This document shows positions 8,323-16,573 of a stretch of DNA of 64,000 nt, piece by piece. Numbering within the stretch: position 1 is the first letter of the stretch; every line of letters starts with the position of its first letter. The notes under the pieces were generated by a model that worked only from the letters and a program-made list of their open reading frames with translations, did not search any database and had not been told where the DNA came from. The DNA comes from Pedobacter insulae. GTDB taxonomy: Bacteria > Bacteroidota > Bacteroidia > Sphingobacteriales > Sphingobacteriaceae. Both the position numbers and the translations under genes were made by a program. The DNA lies in NCBI RefSeq assembly GCF_900113525.1, contig NZ_FOPP01000001.1, positions 1 to 64,000 on the forward strand. The letters run 5' to 3'.

Positions 8323-9471
8323 CTAATTCATTTTGGCAGATTTCATTAGCGCCGCATTAAATTTTAAGATCAGTTTATATAGATTTTCATAAGCCGTAAG
8401 CGGTAAGGTTACAGCCTTGTCATCTACATCATGGTACGCACTAATCCCTCCCTGCGTATATAAAAAGAAAGCCGGAACGCCTTTCTCGGTGAAGAAGTAG
8501 TGGTCACTATTGGCAGCTTTGCCTCTTGGATTTATTTTAGATAAAAACTTATTTTCATCGTTTATCTCGTTTAAAAGTCTAAACGCACTTGGATACTGCG
8601 TTGCGTTAACAACCGTTGCGCCTGTATCACCAGTTCCTACCAGATCTAAATTAAGTAGAAACCTTATGTGAGACAGCTCAAACAATGGCTGCTCGGTGAA
8701 ATATTTCGATCCTATCAGACCCGCCTCTTCGGCAGCAAAGCAGATAAAGGCAATGGTATAAGACTGCGGATTTTTTGCATAATGTTTGGCCAGATTTAAC
8801 AGTAAAGAAACGCCGCTTGCATTGTCATTAGCTCCCGGAAAATAAACATCTTTTCCCATGCCCCCCAAATGATCATAGTGGGCGGTGACTACCAGTATTG
8901 AATCCGGATGTTCAGTTCCTTTAACCAACCCACAAACATTAGCGGCTTTAAATTGAGGGATGAATTCGTTTTCAATTGCGATCTCAAAATTCTTCGGAAC
9001 TTCCTTAAGCGCGCCTTTTTGAATGTATACTTCCGTAAAATCTTCTACTTTGGTGGCTACAGACCAGGTAAGTTTGGGTTGGAACGTTAGGATTAGTTTT
9101 TGCTCCTGTGCCAGAAAATGTAAGCTATCTCTTTCAATCAATTCTCCCTTACCTTTCAGTCCCGTACTAGCTGGGTGAACAATAAAGTCTTTGCCCGGAG
9201 TGAGGGTTCTCCCATTTATCTTCAGCTTCATTTCATTCGGAAAGGAATTTACGGGGAAGGTAAATTGTTGTTTATTGACAGCAGTTAACCCCAGCGCTTT
9301 AAATTCTTTTTCCAGGAAATCGGCTGTTTTTGCCATGCCATTTTTCGTATACCCTCTTCCCCAAAAATCAGGAGAAGTTAAGGTGGCTAAAGTCTTTCGT
9401 GTATAGGCCAGATCTTGTGCGAAACTATAGCCGCTGTATAATAAGAAGAATAAAATAAGCACTTTTTTCAT
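8323..9471 (-). CDS. Secreted M28 family zinc aminopeptidase
   Basis: A 382-residue exported metallopeptidase. Residues 1-18 are a signal peptide (ending SFAQ). The M28 di-zinc ligands appear in order: His in VTAHYDHLGG, the bridging Asp in PGANDNASG, Glu-Glu in FAAEEAGLIGS, Asp in LLNLDLVGTG and His in ISAYHDVDD. The segment before the catalytic domain is short, with no PA-domain insertion visible. Members release N-terminal amino acids from peptides in the periplasm or outside the cell. The start is an ATG with the hydrophobic core directly after it. The gene is preceded by the terminator of the iron operon, so it has its own promoter. Confidence 0.92.
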   Translation of the reverse strand: MKKVLILFFLLYSGYSFAQDLAYTRKTLATLTSPDFWGRGYTKNGMAKTADFLEKEFKALGLTAVNKQQFTFPVNSFPNEMKLKINGRTLTPGKDFIVHPASTGLKGKGELIERDSLHFLAQEQKLILTFQPKLTWSVATKVEDFTEVYIQKGALKEVPKNFEIAIENEFIPQFKAANVCGLVKGTEHPDSILVVTAHYDHLGGMGKDVYFPGANDNASGVSLLLNLAKHYAKNPQSYTIAFICFAAEEAGLIGSKYFTEQPLFELSHIRFLLNLDLVGTGDTGATVVNATQYPSAFRLLNEINDENKFLSKINPRGKAANSDHYFFTEKGVPAFFLYTQGGISAYHDVDDKAVTLPLTAYENLYKLILKFNAALMKSAKMN

Positions 9472-9494
9472 ATAGGATGCAATATAGCAAAGCA

Positions 9495-9538
9495 GAATAA
9501 AAAAGCCGCAGCTACAAAATTACTTTTGCTGCTGCGGC
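9495..9538 (-). terminator. Intrinsic terminator of the iron-uptake operon
   Basis: On the minus strand GCCGCAGC (9538-9531) pairs with GCTGCGGC (9512-9505) across an 18-base loop and is followed directly by TTTTTATTC. It lies 38 bases after the stop of the DUF6607 gene and upstream of the M28 gene. Confidence 0.8.
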
Positions 9539-9575
9539 ACAGGTATCGGCTAGTATGTTAAAGTATCGGCTATTT

Positions 9576-10502
9576 TTAACCTTTAGAAAGGTAAGCTAAA
9601 ATGACTTTTCTAACTCCTTCTTTGTTTTTGGCAGAATCCCATTTCTCTTTAACAGATTGGTTGCCTAATGCGAAAAATTGTTCGTATAATAATTTGTTGT
9701 CCACCTTTGAAGTCAGCTTGATGACATTGTTCTCTGCAAAAATCGTATCCCAGGTCTCCCGGGCATCTTTCCAGAATTTCTCTTGTTCTTTCCACCAAGT
9801 TTGCGCGTAGCCAAAAGATTTTGGATCAGTTTTAATAAACTCTTCCATTCCTTTCTCCATCGCTAATAATTTATCGCCACTTTCTGAACGGATGATTTTT
9901 TTATTATCTTGCTCAAACATCCAACCGGTTTTGGTTAAATAAAGTGTGTTGCCACGGTTAAGTACATTGTAATCGCTACGCTCAGAATATTCGCGGCGTG
10001 GTAAAGGCGAATCTGCATTGCTCTGCCACTGATGTTTACCATCTACATGTACCCAGGTGCCAATCGCTTGGTAACGTGGACTATCATCAACTTGAAAAAC
10101 TTTTTGCGTCCACTTACCTTTTACATCGTTCGCCGATAACGTAACTTTTTTCCAGGTATCGTTTTTATCGTACGCCAAAATCTGCGTGTCTTCATAAGTC
10201 CAGTCTTCTCTCCAATGTTTAATAATCATACTGTCGCCCCTCATCACCAATAAATGCTGGATGACGATTTTTTTTGGAGAGTCTTCTAAGATTAGAGCCC
10301 ATTCCTTAGCAGAAGAACGATGTTTTTCATGAAACTTATAATCGTCGTCAGGCGAAAAGGTCTCGGTATAATTAAAAGTTACTTTATAAAATCCCGCTAA
10401 AGCTTTGATAGCTTCTCGGTCTTGGTCAAATTTAGTTTGTGCATTTATATTTAATGCAGTGATGATTAAAGCGAGGAGTAAGGTTGTTTTTTTCATGCTC
10501 AT
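9576..10502 (-). CDS. DUF6607 family secreted protein of the iron operon
   Basis: A 308-residue protein with a signal peptide (ending NINAQ). The sequence, rich in Trp, Tyr and Lys (for example KEWALILEDSPKKIVIQHLL, IGTWVHVDGKHQW), resembles the DUF6607 family, which I associate with TonB receptor/PepSY operons. Its biochemical role is not known to me; the Trp-rich, predicted beta structure would suit binding of a small ligand. The ATG at 10502 is followed by a second ATG two codons later; either start gives the same signal peptide. It is the last gene of the operon, 18 bases after the PepSY gene, and is followed by a strong terminator. The neighbours suggest a role in handling imported iron chelates in the periplasm. 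Confidence 0.75.
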   Translation of the reverse strand: MSMKKTTLLLALIITALNINAQTKFDQDREAIKALAGFYKVTFNYTETFSPDDDYKFHEKHRSSAKEWALILEDSPKKIVIQHLLVMRGDSMIIKHWREDWTYEDTQILAYDKNDTWKKVTLSANDVKGKWTQKVFQVDDSPRYQAIGTWVHVDGKHQWQSNADSPLPRREYSERSDYNVLNRGNTLYLTKTGWMFEQDNKKIIRSESGDKLLAMEKGMEEFIKTDPKSFGYAQTWWKEQEKFWKDARETWDTIFAENNVIKLTSKVDNKLLYEQFFALGNQSVKEKWDSAKNKEGVRKVILAYLSKG

Positions 10503-10520
10503 ATAGTTTAATGGTGTATA

Positions 10521-11705
10521 TTAATTGTTTGTATGATGCTCAATAAGCTTTGTTTTAGCGTATTTCTTTTTTCTGCCAAGCCAGATGATAATTCCCGTAA
10601 CCGGCATGCTTGCGGCAATTAGGCTGGCGATAAAAGCAAGAATCTTACCTGGCAATCCGGCTATTGCGCCAATATGGATGTCGTAATTCATTCTGATAAG
10701 CTTATCAGCGACACTGGCATTCGAAAGTTTTCCAAAAAGATGTGCCACTTCGATTTCTTTCAATGTGTGTTGGTCAAAATAGCGGTAATCGGCTTGCCAA
10801 TAAGTAGAGGGGTCTGGATTTATGGCTATTTCGACAGCGCTTTTTGCATTTTCGGGGATATGAACATCGTAACTTCCTTTAAAGCCAGGCGCTGCTTTTA
10901 CAAAGCGGGCCCAAAGCACATCCGCTGCCGGTGCATTCAGACTTAGAGGGGCTGTTCTTGTCGTATCTGAAAAAGTTTCTTCATACGCTGTCATGGATTT
11001 TCCACCTGAACTTAACCAATAGACGGATTTTGAAAACCATTGGAAGCCCATGATCATGCCCGTTAAAGCAATGAAAATAATGATGAAACTCATATAAAAC
11101 CCCAAAACGTTATGCAGGTCATAGTTTAACCTGCGCCATTTTGATTTTAAGCGCACGCTGAAACGCTGTTTTCTGGCCGCTTTACTTTTTGGCCACCATA
11201 ATATCAACCCTGATATTAACAGGAAAACAAAAATCATTGTTGCCGTAGTGAGTATGGGCTGACCGATTTCGGGGGGTAACCATAAATAGTAATGGCCCAT
11301 AATTACAATCCTAAAGAAGTCATCATCCATGTTTTTGACCTTTAAGATTTCTCCGGTGTACTGATTTATGAAAACAATGAAATAATAAGCTGGTGAATCA
11401 TGGTAGTACACTACCTGAGCTGTTCTGCCCGACTGATAATTGACGCTATGTGCAATTTTATGAGGTAACGCTTTGTCGGCAATAGCTTTTAACCTGGTTG
11501 GAGGCAATAGCGGCTTAGCTTCGACTTTGGTAAATCGATAATCCTGCACAGCATCTTCTATTTCTCTTTCAAAAGCTAATATACAACCCGTTATTCCTAA
11601 AAAAAACACCAATATACCAGAAGCTAAGCCAAGCCATAAGTGGATTCTGCCAGTCCAATATTTAAAGGTCCGTTTCTTTTTGATCGGTGGTTTTGGTGAG
11701 CCCAT
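10521..11705 (-). CDS. PepSY-associated transmembrane protein, siderophore-iron reductase type
   Basis: A 394-residue inner-membrane protein of the PepSY_TM family. Four membrane segments are visible, at about residues 15-40 (IHLWLGLASGILVFFLGITG), 150-170 (TMIFVFLLISGLILWW), 200-222 (GFYMSFIIIFIALTGMIMGF) and 350-375 (LAFIASLIAASMPVTGIIIW). Several intramembrane His residues are suitable for heme (near HLWLG, MGHYYLW, DLHNVLGF, YDIHIGAIAG). PepSY domains lie between the first two helices and before the last. Relatives next to siderophore receptors are thought to reduce iron from ferric chelates at the inner membrane. It starts 4 bases after the receptor stop, so coupling to the receptor is firm. 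Confidence 0.88.
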   Translation of the reverse strand: MGSPKPPIKKKRTFKYWTGRIHLWLGLASGILVFFLGITGCILAFEREIEDAVQDYRFTKVEAKPLLPPTRLKAIADKALPHKIAHSVNYQSGRTAQVVYYHDSPAYYFIVFINQYTGEILKVKNMDDDFFRIVIMGHYYLWLPPEIGQPILTTATMIFVFLLISGLILWWPKSKAARKQRFSVRLKSKWRRLNYDLHNVLGFYMSFIIIFIALTGMIMGFQWFSKSVYWLSSGGKSMTAYEETFSDTTRTAPLSLNAPAADVLWARFVKAAPGFKGSYDVHIPENAKSAVEIAINPDPSTYWQADYRYFDQHTLKEIEVAHLFGKLSNASVADKLIRMNYDIHIGAIAGLPGKILAFIASLIAASMPVTGIIIWLGRKKKYAKTKLIEHHTNN

Positions 11706-11709
11706 TTAA

Positions 11710-14127
11710 TTAAAATTTGTAAGCGAGGCTTAACCTAAAGTTTCGTGGCGATTCTGCCTGCCATGAGTACACAGCTTGATTGTAATCGGGAGCATTCCAA
11801 TAATTGGTATAAAATGCGCCGCTATATAGATATTTATCTAACAGGTTAAATGCATTTGCAGTAATCTTAAGCTTTTTATTTTCCCAGAATAGACCGGCAT
11901 CAAGTTTGAAGAAATTCGGCAGATTTTCACTCGAGTTTTCACCACTATATGTGCCTACCGCTCTTCCAGCTAAATAGGTAAACCCTGTAGAGACACCAGT
12001 TCCTTTCAACGAACCATTTTGCAGGCTATAACTTAACCAGGCATTTGTGGTATGTTTGGCAAAGCCAGGTACAACCTGACCAACAAATACCCCCGTTACT
12101 CCATCGGCTACTGCGGTTACTTTCCCGTCAGTATAAGCATAGTTTGCAATGAGTTTCAGGTTTGAAGTTAACTCTCCTCTTACATCAAATTCAATTCCTT
12201 GTGCCCTTTTTTCGCCTATAATGATACTAAATGTTTCTCCTGCTTTATTGTACGGGTCTGAAGTAAGCTCATTTTGTTTCCGGATACGATAGGCTGAAAG
12301 TGTAGTGTTCCATTTTCCGCCAAACCAATCTTTCTTCAAGCCCACTTCATGGTTGGTACCAGTAATTGGGTTTGGCGTATTCCCATTGCGCAACAACCCA
12401 CTTTGTGGGGTAAAGGCTTCATCATAAATTGCGTAAATGGCCGTATTCTTATCGATAGAAACACTTAAGCCAATCCTCGGTGTAAAATGTTTGGCTTTGT
12501 CTGAAGCTCCTCCCCAGGCAGATTGACTTACATAAGTATATCGTCCGGCGAGTGTTAACCTGGCTTTGTTAGCAAAAAATCCAAGTTCGTCTTGCAGGTA
12601 TACACTCAAATATTTCTGATCCATTAAACCACCAGCAGCAATTGCCCTTGTTTCTAAACTTGTTTCTCGATCAAAATTTGGATAACCATTGGCCGGAAAA
12701 CCATAGTTAGGGTTGTTCACATCGAAAGGTGAGTTTGGAAGGTCTAAATCATGTGACTGTCCCCAGTCGGCCATGTAGTTTTTCTTTCCGCCGTCGAAAC
12801 CCCCTAAAATTCGATGGGCGACCCCTCCGGTTTGGGCTTTACCGTTCATAAAAAACTGGGCTAATTTCATGGTACTTTCTGCATCCCAAATGCCAACATT
12901 TCTAATCATAGTATTGTCGGTATTAATGCTTGAGGGCCAGGAACTGTAACCTGTTTGTAGGTATTTCGAATAGGCTGCCTGTGCGGTTGCTTTCCAGTTG
13001 CTATTAAAATTGTGTTGAATATTTAGAAATGCGCTATGATCATTGATCCTGGTTGGGTCGAGGCCCGGCTGGGTTAAAGTAAAGTTTCGAGGTAATGAAG
13101 CGTAGCCATTGGTATTAAAAATATAATAAGAACCTACTTCAGTCATCCTTGCGTTTTGCCAGGTATACTCTGCTGTTAGCTTGGTTTTGTTAGTTAACTG
13201 ATAGCTTAACACGGGCGCAAAAGTATAACGGTCATTTTGCTCGTAAGGCCTAAAAGACCCTTTAGATTGTGCTGCGGCATTTAATCTGAATAATAATTTT
13301 CCGTCTTCAGTTAATTTACGATCTATATCTAAAGTCGCACGGTATAAGTCGTAACTCCCTGCGGTAATTTCTGCCGTACCCTTGTTAAAACCAGTTGGCT
13401 TTTTCGTAACTACATTATACATGCCACTTGGGTCGCCGTTTCCTAACATAAATCCAGCCGGACCTTTCACAAACTCGATATGATCTACCGTACTCATATC
13501 TTCTGTTAATGGACCCCAGTAAGAAGCAACAAAATTAAAACCATTACGCATCGCTTGAATTTGGGAACCCCGCATATTGATATTGGTATATAGATCGCCC
13601 CAGTGCTCTAGCCGTACTGTGCCACTTACATTTCTTAGCATCCCATCGCTCATGCTGATAATCTGTTGGTCTTTAATTGCCTCACCACTAACGATCTGAA
13701 TGTTTTGTGAGGCTTCTAATAACGGCTCGTTAAGCCTTAAAGATGCGGAGGGTAAACTGATCTTGTATTTGTTCTTTTTGCCGGCAATGGTTACTTCTTG
13801 AAGTACTTCATTACTTTCTTTTAAATTAAAATCTACGATTTTTATTTCTCCGGCAGCAAGCGTTACCGATTTTACTTGTTCTGATATACCAATTGCGCTC
13901 GCTTTTAAATTGTGATTCCCAGCTTTAACTCTTGTAAATATGTATTCTCCTTGATCGTTTGATATTGCGGTTTGATTTTTATCAGTTAAGGCAACCGTTA
14001 CATAAGCAGCTGGTTTACCATCAATGGTGAGTACTTTTCCTTTTATTGTGCCATTAAGCTGCGAGAATGCAGTGATGGAAATAAATAGTAGTAAGGAAGT
14101 GATGGATAATCGTAGTGGATTTCGCAT
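11710..14127 (-). CDS. TonB-dependent siderophore receptor
   Basis: About 805 residues from the ATG at 14127. The frame extends upstream to 14187, but a good signal peptide (MRNPLRLSITSLLLFISITAFSQ) begins at 14127 and the upstream part covers promoter elements. The mature protein begins with a carboxypeptidase-regulatory-like beta domain (about 25-105), then a plug (about 135-250, with GSQIQAMRNGF and VEFVKGPAGFMLGNGDPSG), then a 22-strand barrel ending in an aromatic residue (SLAYKF), as outer-membrane barrels do. The plug text is typical of ferric-siderophore receptors. It is the first gene of the operon with the PepSY and DUF6607 genes. Two Fur-like palindromes flank its promoter, so iron repression is likely. 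Confidence 0.93.
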   Translation of the reverse strand: MRNPLRLSITSLLLFISITAFSQLNGTIKGKVLTIDGKPAAYVTVALTDKNQTAISNDQGEYIFTRVKAGNHNLKASAIGISEQVKSVTLAAGEIKIVDFNLKESNEVLQEVTIAGKKNKYKISLPSASLRLNEPLLEASQNIQIVSGEAIKDQQIISMSDGMLRNVSGTVRLEHWGDLYTNINMRGSQIQAMRNGFNFVASYWGPLTEDMSTVDHIEFVKGPAGFMLGNGDPSGMYNVVTKKPTGFNKGTAEITAGSYDLYRATLDIDRKLTEDGKLLFRLNAAAQSKGSFRPYEQNDRYTFAPVLSYQLTNKTKLTAEYTWQNARMTEVGSYYIFNTNGYASLPRNFTLTQPGLDPTRINDHSAFLNIQHNFNSNWKATAQAAYSKYLQTGYSSWPSSINTDNTMIRNVGIWDAESTMKLAQFFMNGKAQTGGVAHRILGGFDGGKKNYMADWGQSHDLDLPNSPFDVNNPNYGFPANGYPNFDRETSLETRAIAAGGLMDQKYLSVYLQDELGFFANKARLTLAGRYTYVSQSAWGGASDKAKHFTPRIGLSVSIDKNTAIYAIYDEAFTPQSGLLRNGNTPNPITGTNHEVGLKKDWFGGKWNTTLSAYRIRKQNELTSDPYNKAGETFSIIIGEKRAQGIEFDVRGELTSNLKLIANYAYTDGKVTAVADGVTGVFVGQVVPGFAKHTTNAWLSYSLQNGSLKGTGVSTGFTYLAGRAVGTYSGENSSENLPNFFKLDAGLFWENKKLKITANAFNLLDKYLYSGAFYTNYWNAPDYNQAVYSWQAESPRNFRLSLAYKF

Positions 14128-14136
14128 GATATTTTT

Positions 14137-14155
14137 ATTTGGATTAATTCTAAAC
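14137..14155. promoter_or_regulatory. Fur-like palindrome 1, next to the receptor start
   Basis: A 19-base element fitting ATTTNGAATNATTCNAAAT with two mismatches, ending 10 bases before the receptor ATG. It overlaps the expected transcription start of the promoter at 14161-14192. Confidence 0.55.
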
Positions 14156-14160
14156 AATCG

Positions 14161-14192
14161 CAAATTAACGACGTAATTCTTAATCATCCAAA
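14161..14192 (-). promoter_or_regulatory. Promoter of the siderophore-receptor operon
   Basis: On the minus strand TTTG is followed after 20 bases by TTAATTTG, one mismatch from TAnnTTTG. Transcription would start near 14155, inside the first Fur-like palindrome. Confidence 0.4.
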
Positions 14193-14194
14193 TT

Positions 14195-14213
14195 ATTTTG
14201 AATAATTCTAAAT
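14195..14213. promoter_or_regulatory. Fur-like palindrome 2, upstream of the receptor promoter
   Basis: ATTTTGAATAATTCTAAAT, a 19-base inverted repeat that is symmetric except at the centre and one position in each arm. It abuts the -33 element of the receptor promoter and lies 58 bases from the first palindrome. Confidence 0.6.
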
Positions 14214-14330
14214 AAGACGATGGTGGTTAGCTTATAAACTGATGCATTAGGATTATTTGATGAATTTGGAAGGTTATGTAAACTGAAAGCAATCTTTCTG
14301 TTAAAAAAGACATAAAAAAACACGATTATT

Positions 14331-14362
14331 ATTGCACAACTCAATTTTTATTTAAACCTTTG
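14331..14362 (+). promoter_or_regulatory. Candidate promoter of the arginine operon
   Basis: ATTG and AACCTTTG are separated by 20 bases, close to TTTG-N19-TAnnTTTG. It is the only such element in the spacer between the receptor (14127) and the first ORF at 14400. The rest of the spacer, about 14214-14330, shows nothing I can name. Confidence 0.4.
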
Positions 14363-14399
14363 CGGCTCAAGTAATTTAATACGGAATATCAATAAAAGA

Positions 14400-14611
14400 A
14401 TGAGCAAACAAATTATCCATAAACTTTCTATTTTAGAAGCAAAGAATATTGCTGCTGAAAGCTTGTTTATTGAGCGCTTGCGACCCGTATTTTATATCAC
14501 CACAGATCGGCAAAATTATACGCCGCGTATTTAGTACATCTTACTGATACCAACGAGGAATTGATCCTCTCTAAAAACCCAATTAACAAGAATATCTTAA
14601 TTTTTCGTTAG
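14400..14611 (+). pseudogene. Small ORF heading the arginine operon, broken by a one-base frameshift
   Basis: An ATG at 14400 opens a frame of 44 codons ending at 14534. The +2 frame continues from about 14509 to a TAG at 14609-14611, 7 bases before the GNAT start. If one A is added to the four-A run at 14512-14515, the two join into a single 70-residue protein. It would begin MSKQIIHKLSILEAKNIAAE, read TTDRQKLYAAYLV across the join, and end NPINKNILIFR. The joined sequence looks like an ordinary protein, with no low complexity. I do not recognise it. Options are a recent frameshift, a base-call error in an A run, or programmed slippage. It may also simply be a 44-codon leader without function. 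Confidence 0.4.
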
Positions 14612-14618
14612 AAAACGA

Positions 14619-15314
14619 ATGAATATTGATGAATTTATCGTACAGGTCGCCATCCCAGAGCATCATGTCTTTGCGGAAGAGATTGTTACCGAAATGGCAG
14701 AATCTGCTAAAGCTCGTGGCACTGGTATTGCTAGGCGTTCGCCTGAATATATTGCTGGAAAAATGCAAGAAGGAAAAGCTGTTATAGCTTTTCACAAGGA
14801 TGGCTCATGGGCTGGCTTTTGTTACATTGAAACATGGAGCCATGGTCAATTTGTAGCTAACTCTGGCTTAATTGTAAGTCCGAAATACAGAAAGGCTGGT
14901 TTAGCGCACGCAATTAAAGAGTCGATTTTTAAGCTTTCCAGAACATTGTATCCTAAAGCAAAAATATTTGGTTTAACTACGGGCTTAGCCGTCATGAAGA
15001 TTAACTCTGATTTAGGTTATGAGCCTGTTACTTACTCTGAGCTTACCCAAGATGAGGATTTTTGGAAGGGATGCCAAAGTTGTGTAAACTTTGATATTTT
15101 AAAAAGTAAAGATCGTAAGAACTGTATGTGTACCGCAATGTTATACGATCCGGCCGAAAAGAAGCATGAAGCAGCTAAGGTTTTTGCGGAAGAATTGCAG
15201 AAAAAACCAGGGCTTTATGAACGCTTTATGCGAATTAAACAGCGATTGGTTCTTAAGCCAAAGTCTGGATTTAAGTCTATTGTACTATTATTTACCGTTT
15301 TATTTAAGTCATAA
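14619..15314 (+). CDS. GNAT family N-acetyltransferase, candidate N-acylglutamate synthase
   Basis: A 231-residue protein with a GNAT fold in its first two thirds: the acyl-CoA-binding region is around SGLIVSPKYRKAGLAHAI (about residues 86-103), with the R-x-x-G-x-A loop. A second part is Cys-rich (GCQSCVN and later NCMCTAM), resembling a zinc site and unusual for GNAT enzymes. It is the first intact gene of the arginine operon, 19 bases before argG. The operon has no argA or argJ, and an enzyme is needed to acylate glutamate, so this protein is the obvious candidate. From memory, the same gene order in Bacteroides begins with an acyltransferase given this role. Whether it uses acetyl-CoA or succinyl-CoA cannot be told from sequence. 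Confidence 0.8.
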   Translation: MNIDEFIVQVAIPEHHVFAEEIVTEMAESAKARGTGIARRSPEYIAGKMQEGKAVIAFHKDGSWAGFCYIETWSHGQFVANSGLIVSPKYRKAGLAHAIKESIFKLSRTLYPKAKIFGLTTGLAVMKINSDLGYEPVTYSELTQDEDFWKGCQSCVNFDILKSKDRKNCMCTAMLYDPAEKKHEAAKVFAEELQKKPGLYERFMRIKQRLVLKPKSGFKSIVLLFTVLFKS

Positions 15315-15333
15315 TTTCATACCTATATTAAAG

Positions 15334-16530
15334 ATGAAGAAGAAAGTTGTTTTAGCATTTAGTGGAGGATTGGACACCTCTTTTTGTTGCATTCACTTAG
15401 CGAAAGACCGCGGGTTAGAGGTTCACTCCGTAATTGTGAATACAGGTGGTTTTTCTCCGGAAGAGTTACAAGAGATCGAAAAACGAGCCTATGCTTTAGG
15501 AGTTGCTTCGCATGCTGTAGTAGATGAGACCGAAAATTATTATAAAGGATGTATTAAGTATCTGATTTTTGGGAATGTTTTAAAAAATGCTACCTACCCC
15601 CTATCAGTAAGTGCCGAACGTGTTAGTCAGGCCACCGCTATTGCCAATTATGTGAAGAAAATTGGTGCTGATTATGTTGCACATGGTAGCACAGGCGCAG
15701 GGAATGACCAAGTTCGGTTTGATATGATTTTTAATATTTTAATTCCCGAAGTAGAAATCATTACACCAATTAGAGATTTAAAATTATCCCGCGAAGCGGA
15801 AATAGCCTACTTAAGTGAACATGGGGTTCAGTATAGTGCTGAAAAAGCTAGATATTCTATCAATAAGGGACTTTGGGGAACTTCGGTAGGCGGTAAGGAA
15901 ACCCTTACCTCTAATGAAACCCTACCGGAAAGCGCCTGGCCAACTCAGGTTGCTGAAACAACAGCTCGCAGAATTGAATTAACATTTAAAAAAGGTGAGT
16001 TAGTTGGGATTGATGGAAAAGAGTTAGATTCTGTAACTGCTATCCAAGAGTTACAGGCAATTGCCCAACCTTTTGGTATAGGTAGAGATATTCATGTTGG
16101 TGATACCATTATTGGGATTAAGGGACGTGTAGGTTTTGAAGCTGCCGCGCCAATTATCATCATCAAAGCACATCATACTTTAGAAAAGCATACGTTAACT
16201 AAGTGGCAGTTAAGTTGGAAAGAACAGCTATCATCATTTTATGGTAACTGGTTGCATGAAGGGCAATTTCACGACCCAATTATGCGCAACATTGAAGCTT
16301 TTTTAAGCGATACACAAAAGACGGTGAGCGGTAAAGTATTTGTAGAGCTATTGCCCTATCGTTTCCAAATTATTGGAATTGAATCGGACCACGATTTAAT
16401 GAGCAATAAATTTGGTAGCTATGGCGAAATGAACAATGCTTGGAGTGGTGATGATGTAAAAGGGTTTTCTAAAATATTTGGCAATCAGGTAATGATTTGG
16501 CACAAAGTTAATGACGAGGTAGAAGGGTAA
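15334..16530 (+). CDS. argG: Argininosuccinate synthase
   Basis: 398 residues from the ATG at 15334. The open frame extends back into the GNAT gene, but the family begins at MKKKVVLAFSGGLDTS and the ATG is preceded by AAAG. The enzyme joins citrulline and aspartate with ATP hydrolysis to AMP. The N-type ATP pyrophosphatase loop AFSGGLDTS is at residues 8-16. Other family motifs are VAHGSTGAGNDQVRFD, the citrulline/aspartate region around YSINKGLWGTSVGGKE, and the C-terminal GSYGEMNNAW. It is followed by a 43-base spacer built of 7-bp repeats and then argC. Length and motifs are normal. Confidence 0.95.
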   Translation: MKKKVVLAFSGGLDTSFCCIHLAKDRGLEVHSVIVNTGGFSPEELQEIEKRAYALGVASHAVVDETENYYKGCIKYLIFGNVLKNATYPLSVSAERVSQATAIANYVKKIGADYVAHGSTGAGNDQVRFDMIFNILIPEVEIITPIRDLKLSREAEIAYLSEHGVQYSAEKARYSINKGLWGTSVGGKETLTSNETLPESAWPTQVAETTARRIELTFKKGELVGIDGKELDSVTAIQELQAIAQPFGIGRDIHVGDTIIGIKGRVGFEAAAPIIIIKAHHTLEKHTLTKWQLSWKEQLSSFYGNWLHEGQFHDPIMRNIEAFLSDTQKTVSGKVFVELLPYRFQIIGIESDHDLMSNKFGSYGEMNNAWSGDDVKGFSKIFGNQVMIWHKVNDEVEG

Positions 16531-16573
16531 AGGTGGAAGGTTTAAAGTGGAAAGTTCAAGGTAAAGGGTAAAG
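16525..16573. repeat. Degenerate 7-bp tandem repeat (GGTNNAA) between argG and argC
   Basis: Seven heptamers run head to tail from 16525 to the base before the argC ATG: GGGTAAA, GGTGGAA, GGTTTAA, AGTGGAA, AGTTCAA, GGTAAAG and GGTAAAG. The first overlaps the argG stop. The last two units could serve as the argC ribosome-binding region. Confidence 0.7.

Noticed and set aside
15166..15333. Upstream start for argG inside the GNAT gene
   Set aside because: The extra residues are the GNAT gene in another frame; the family begins at 15334.
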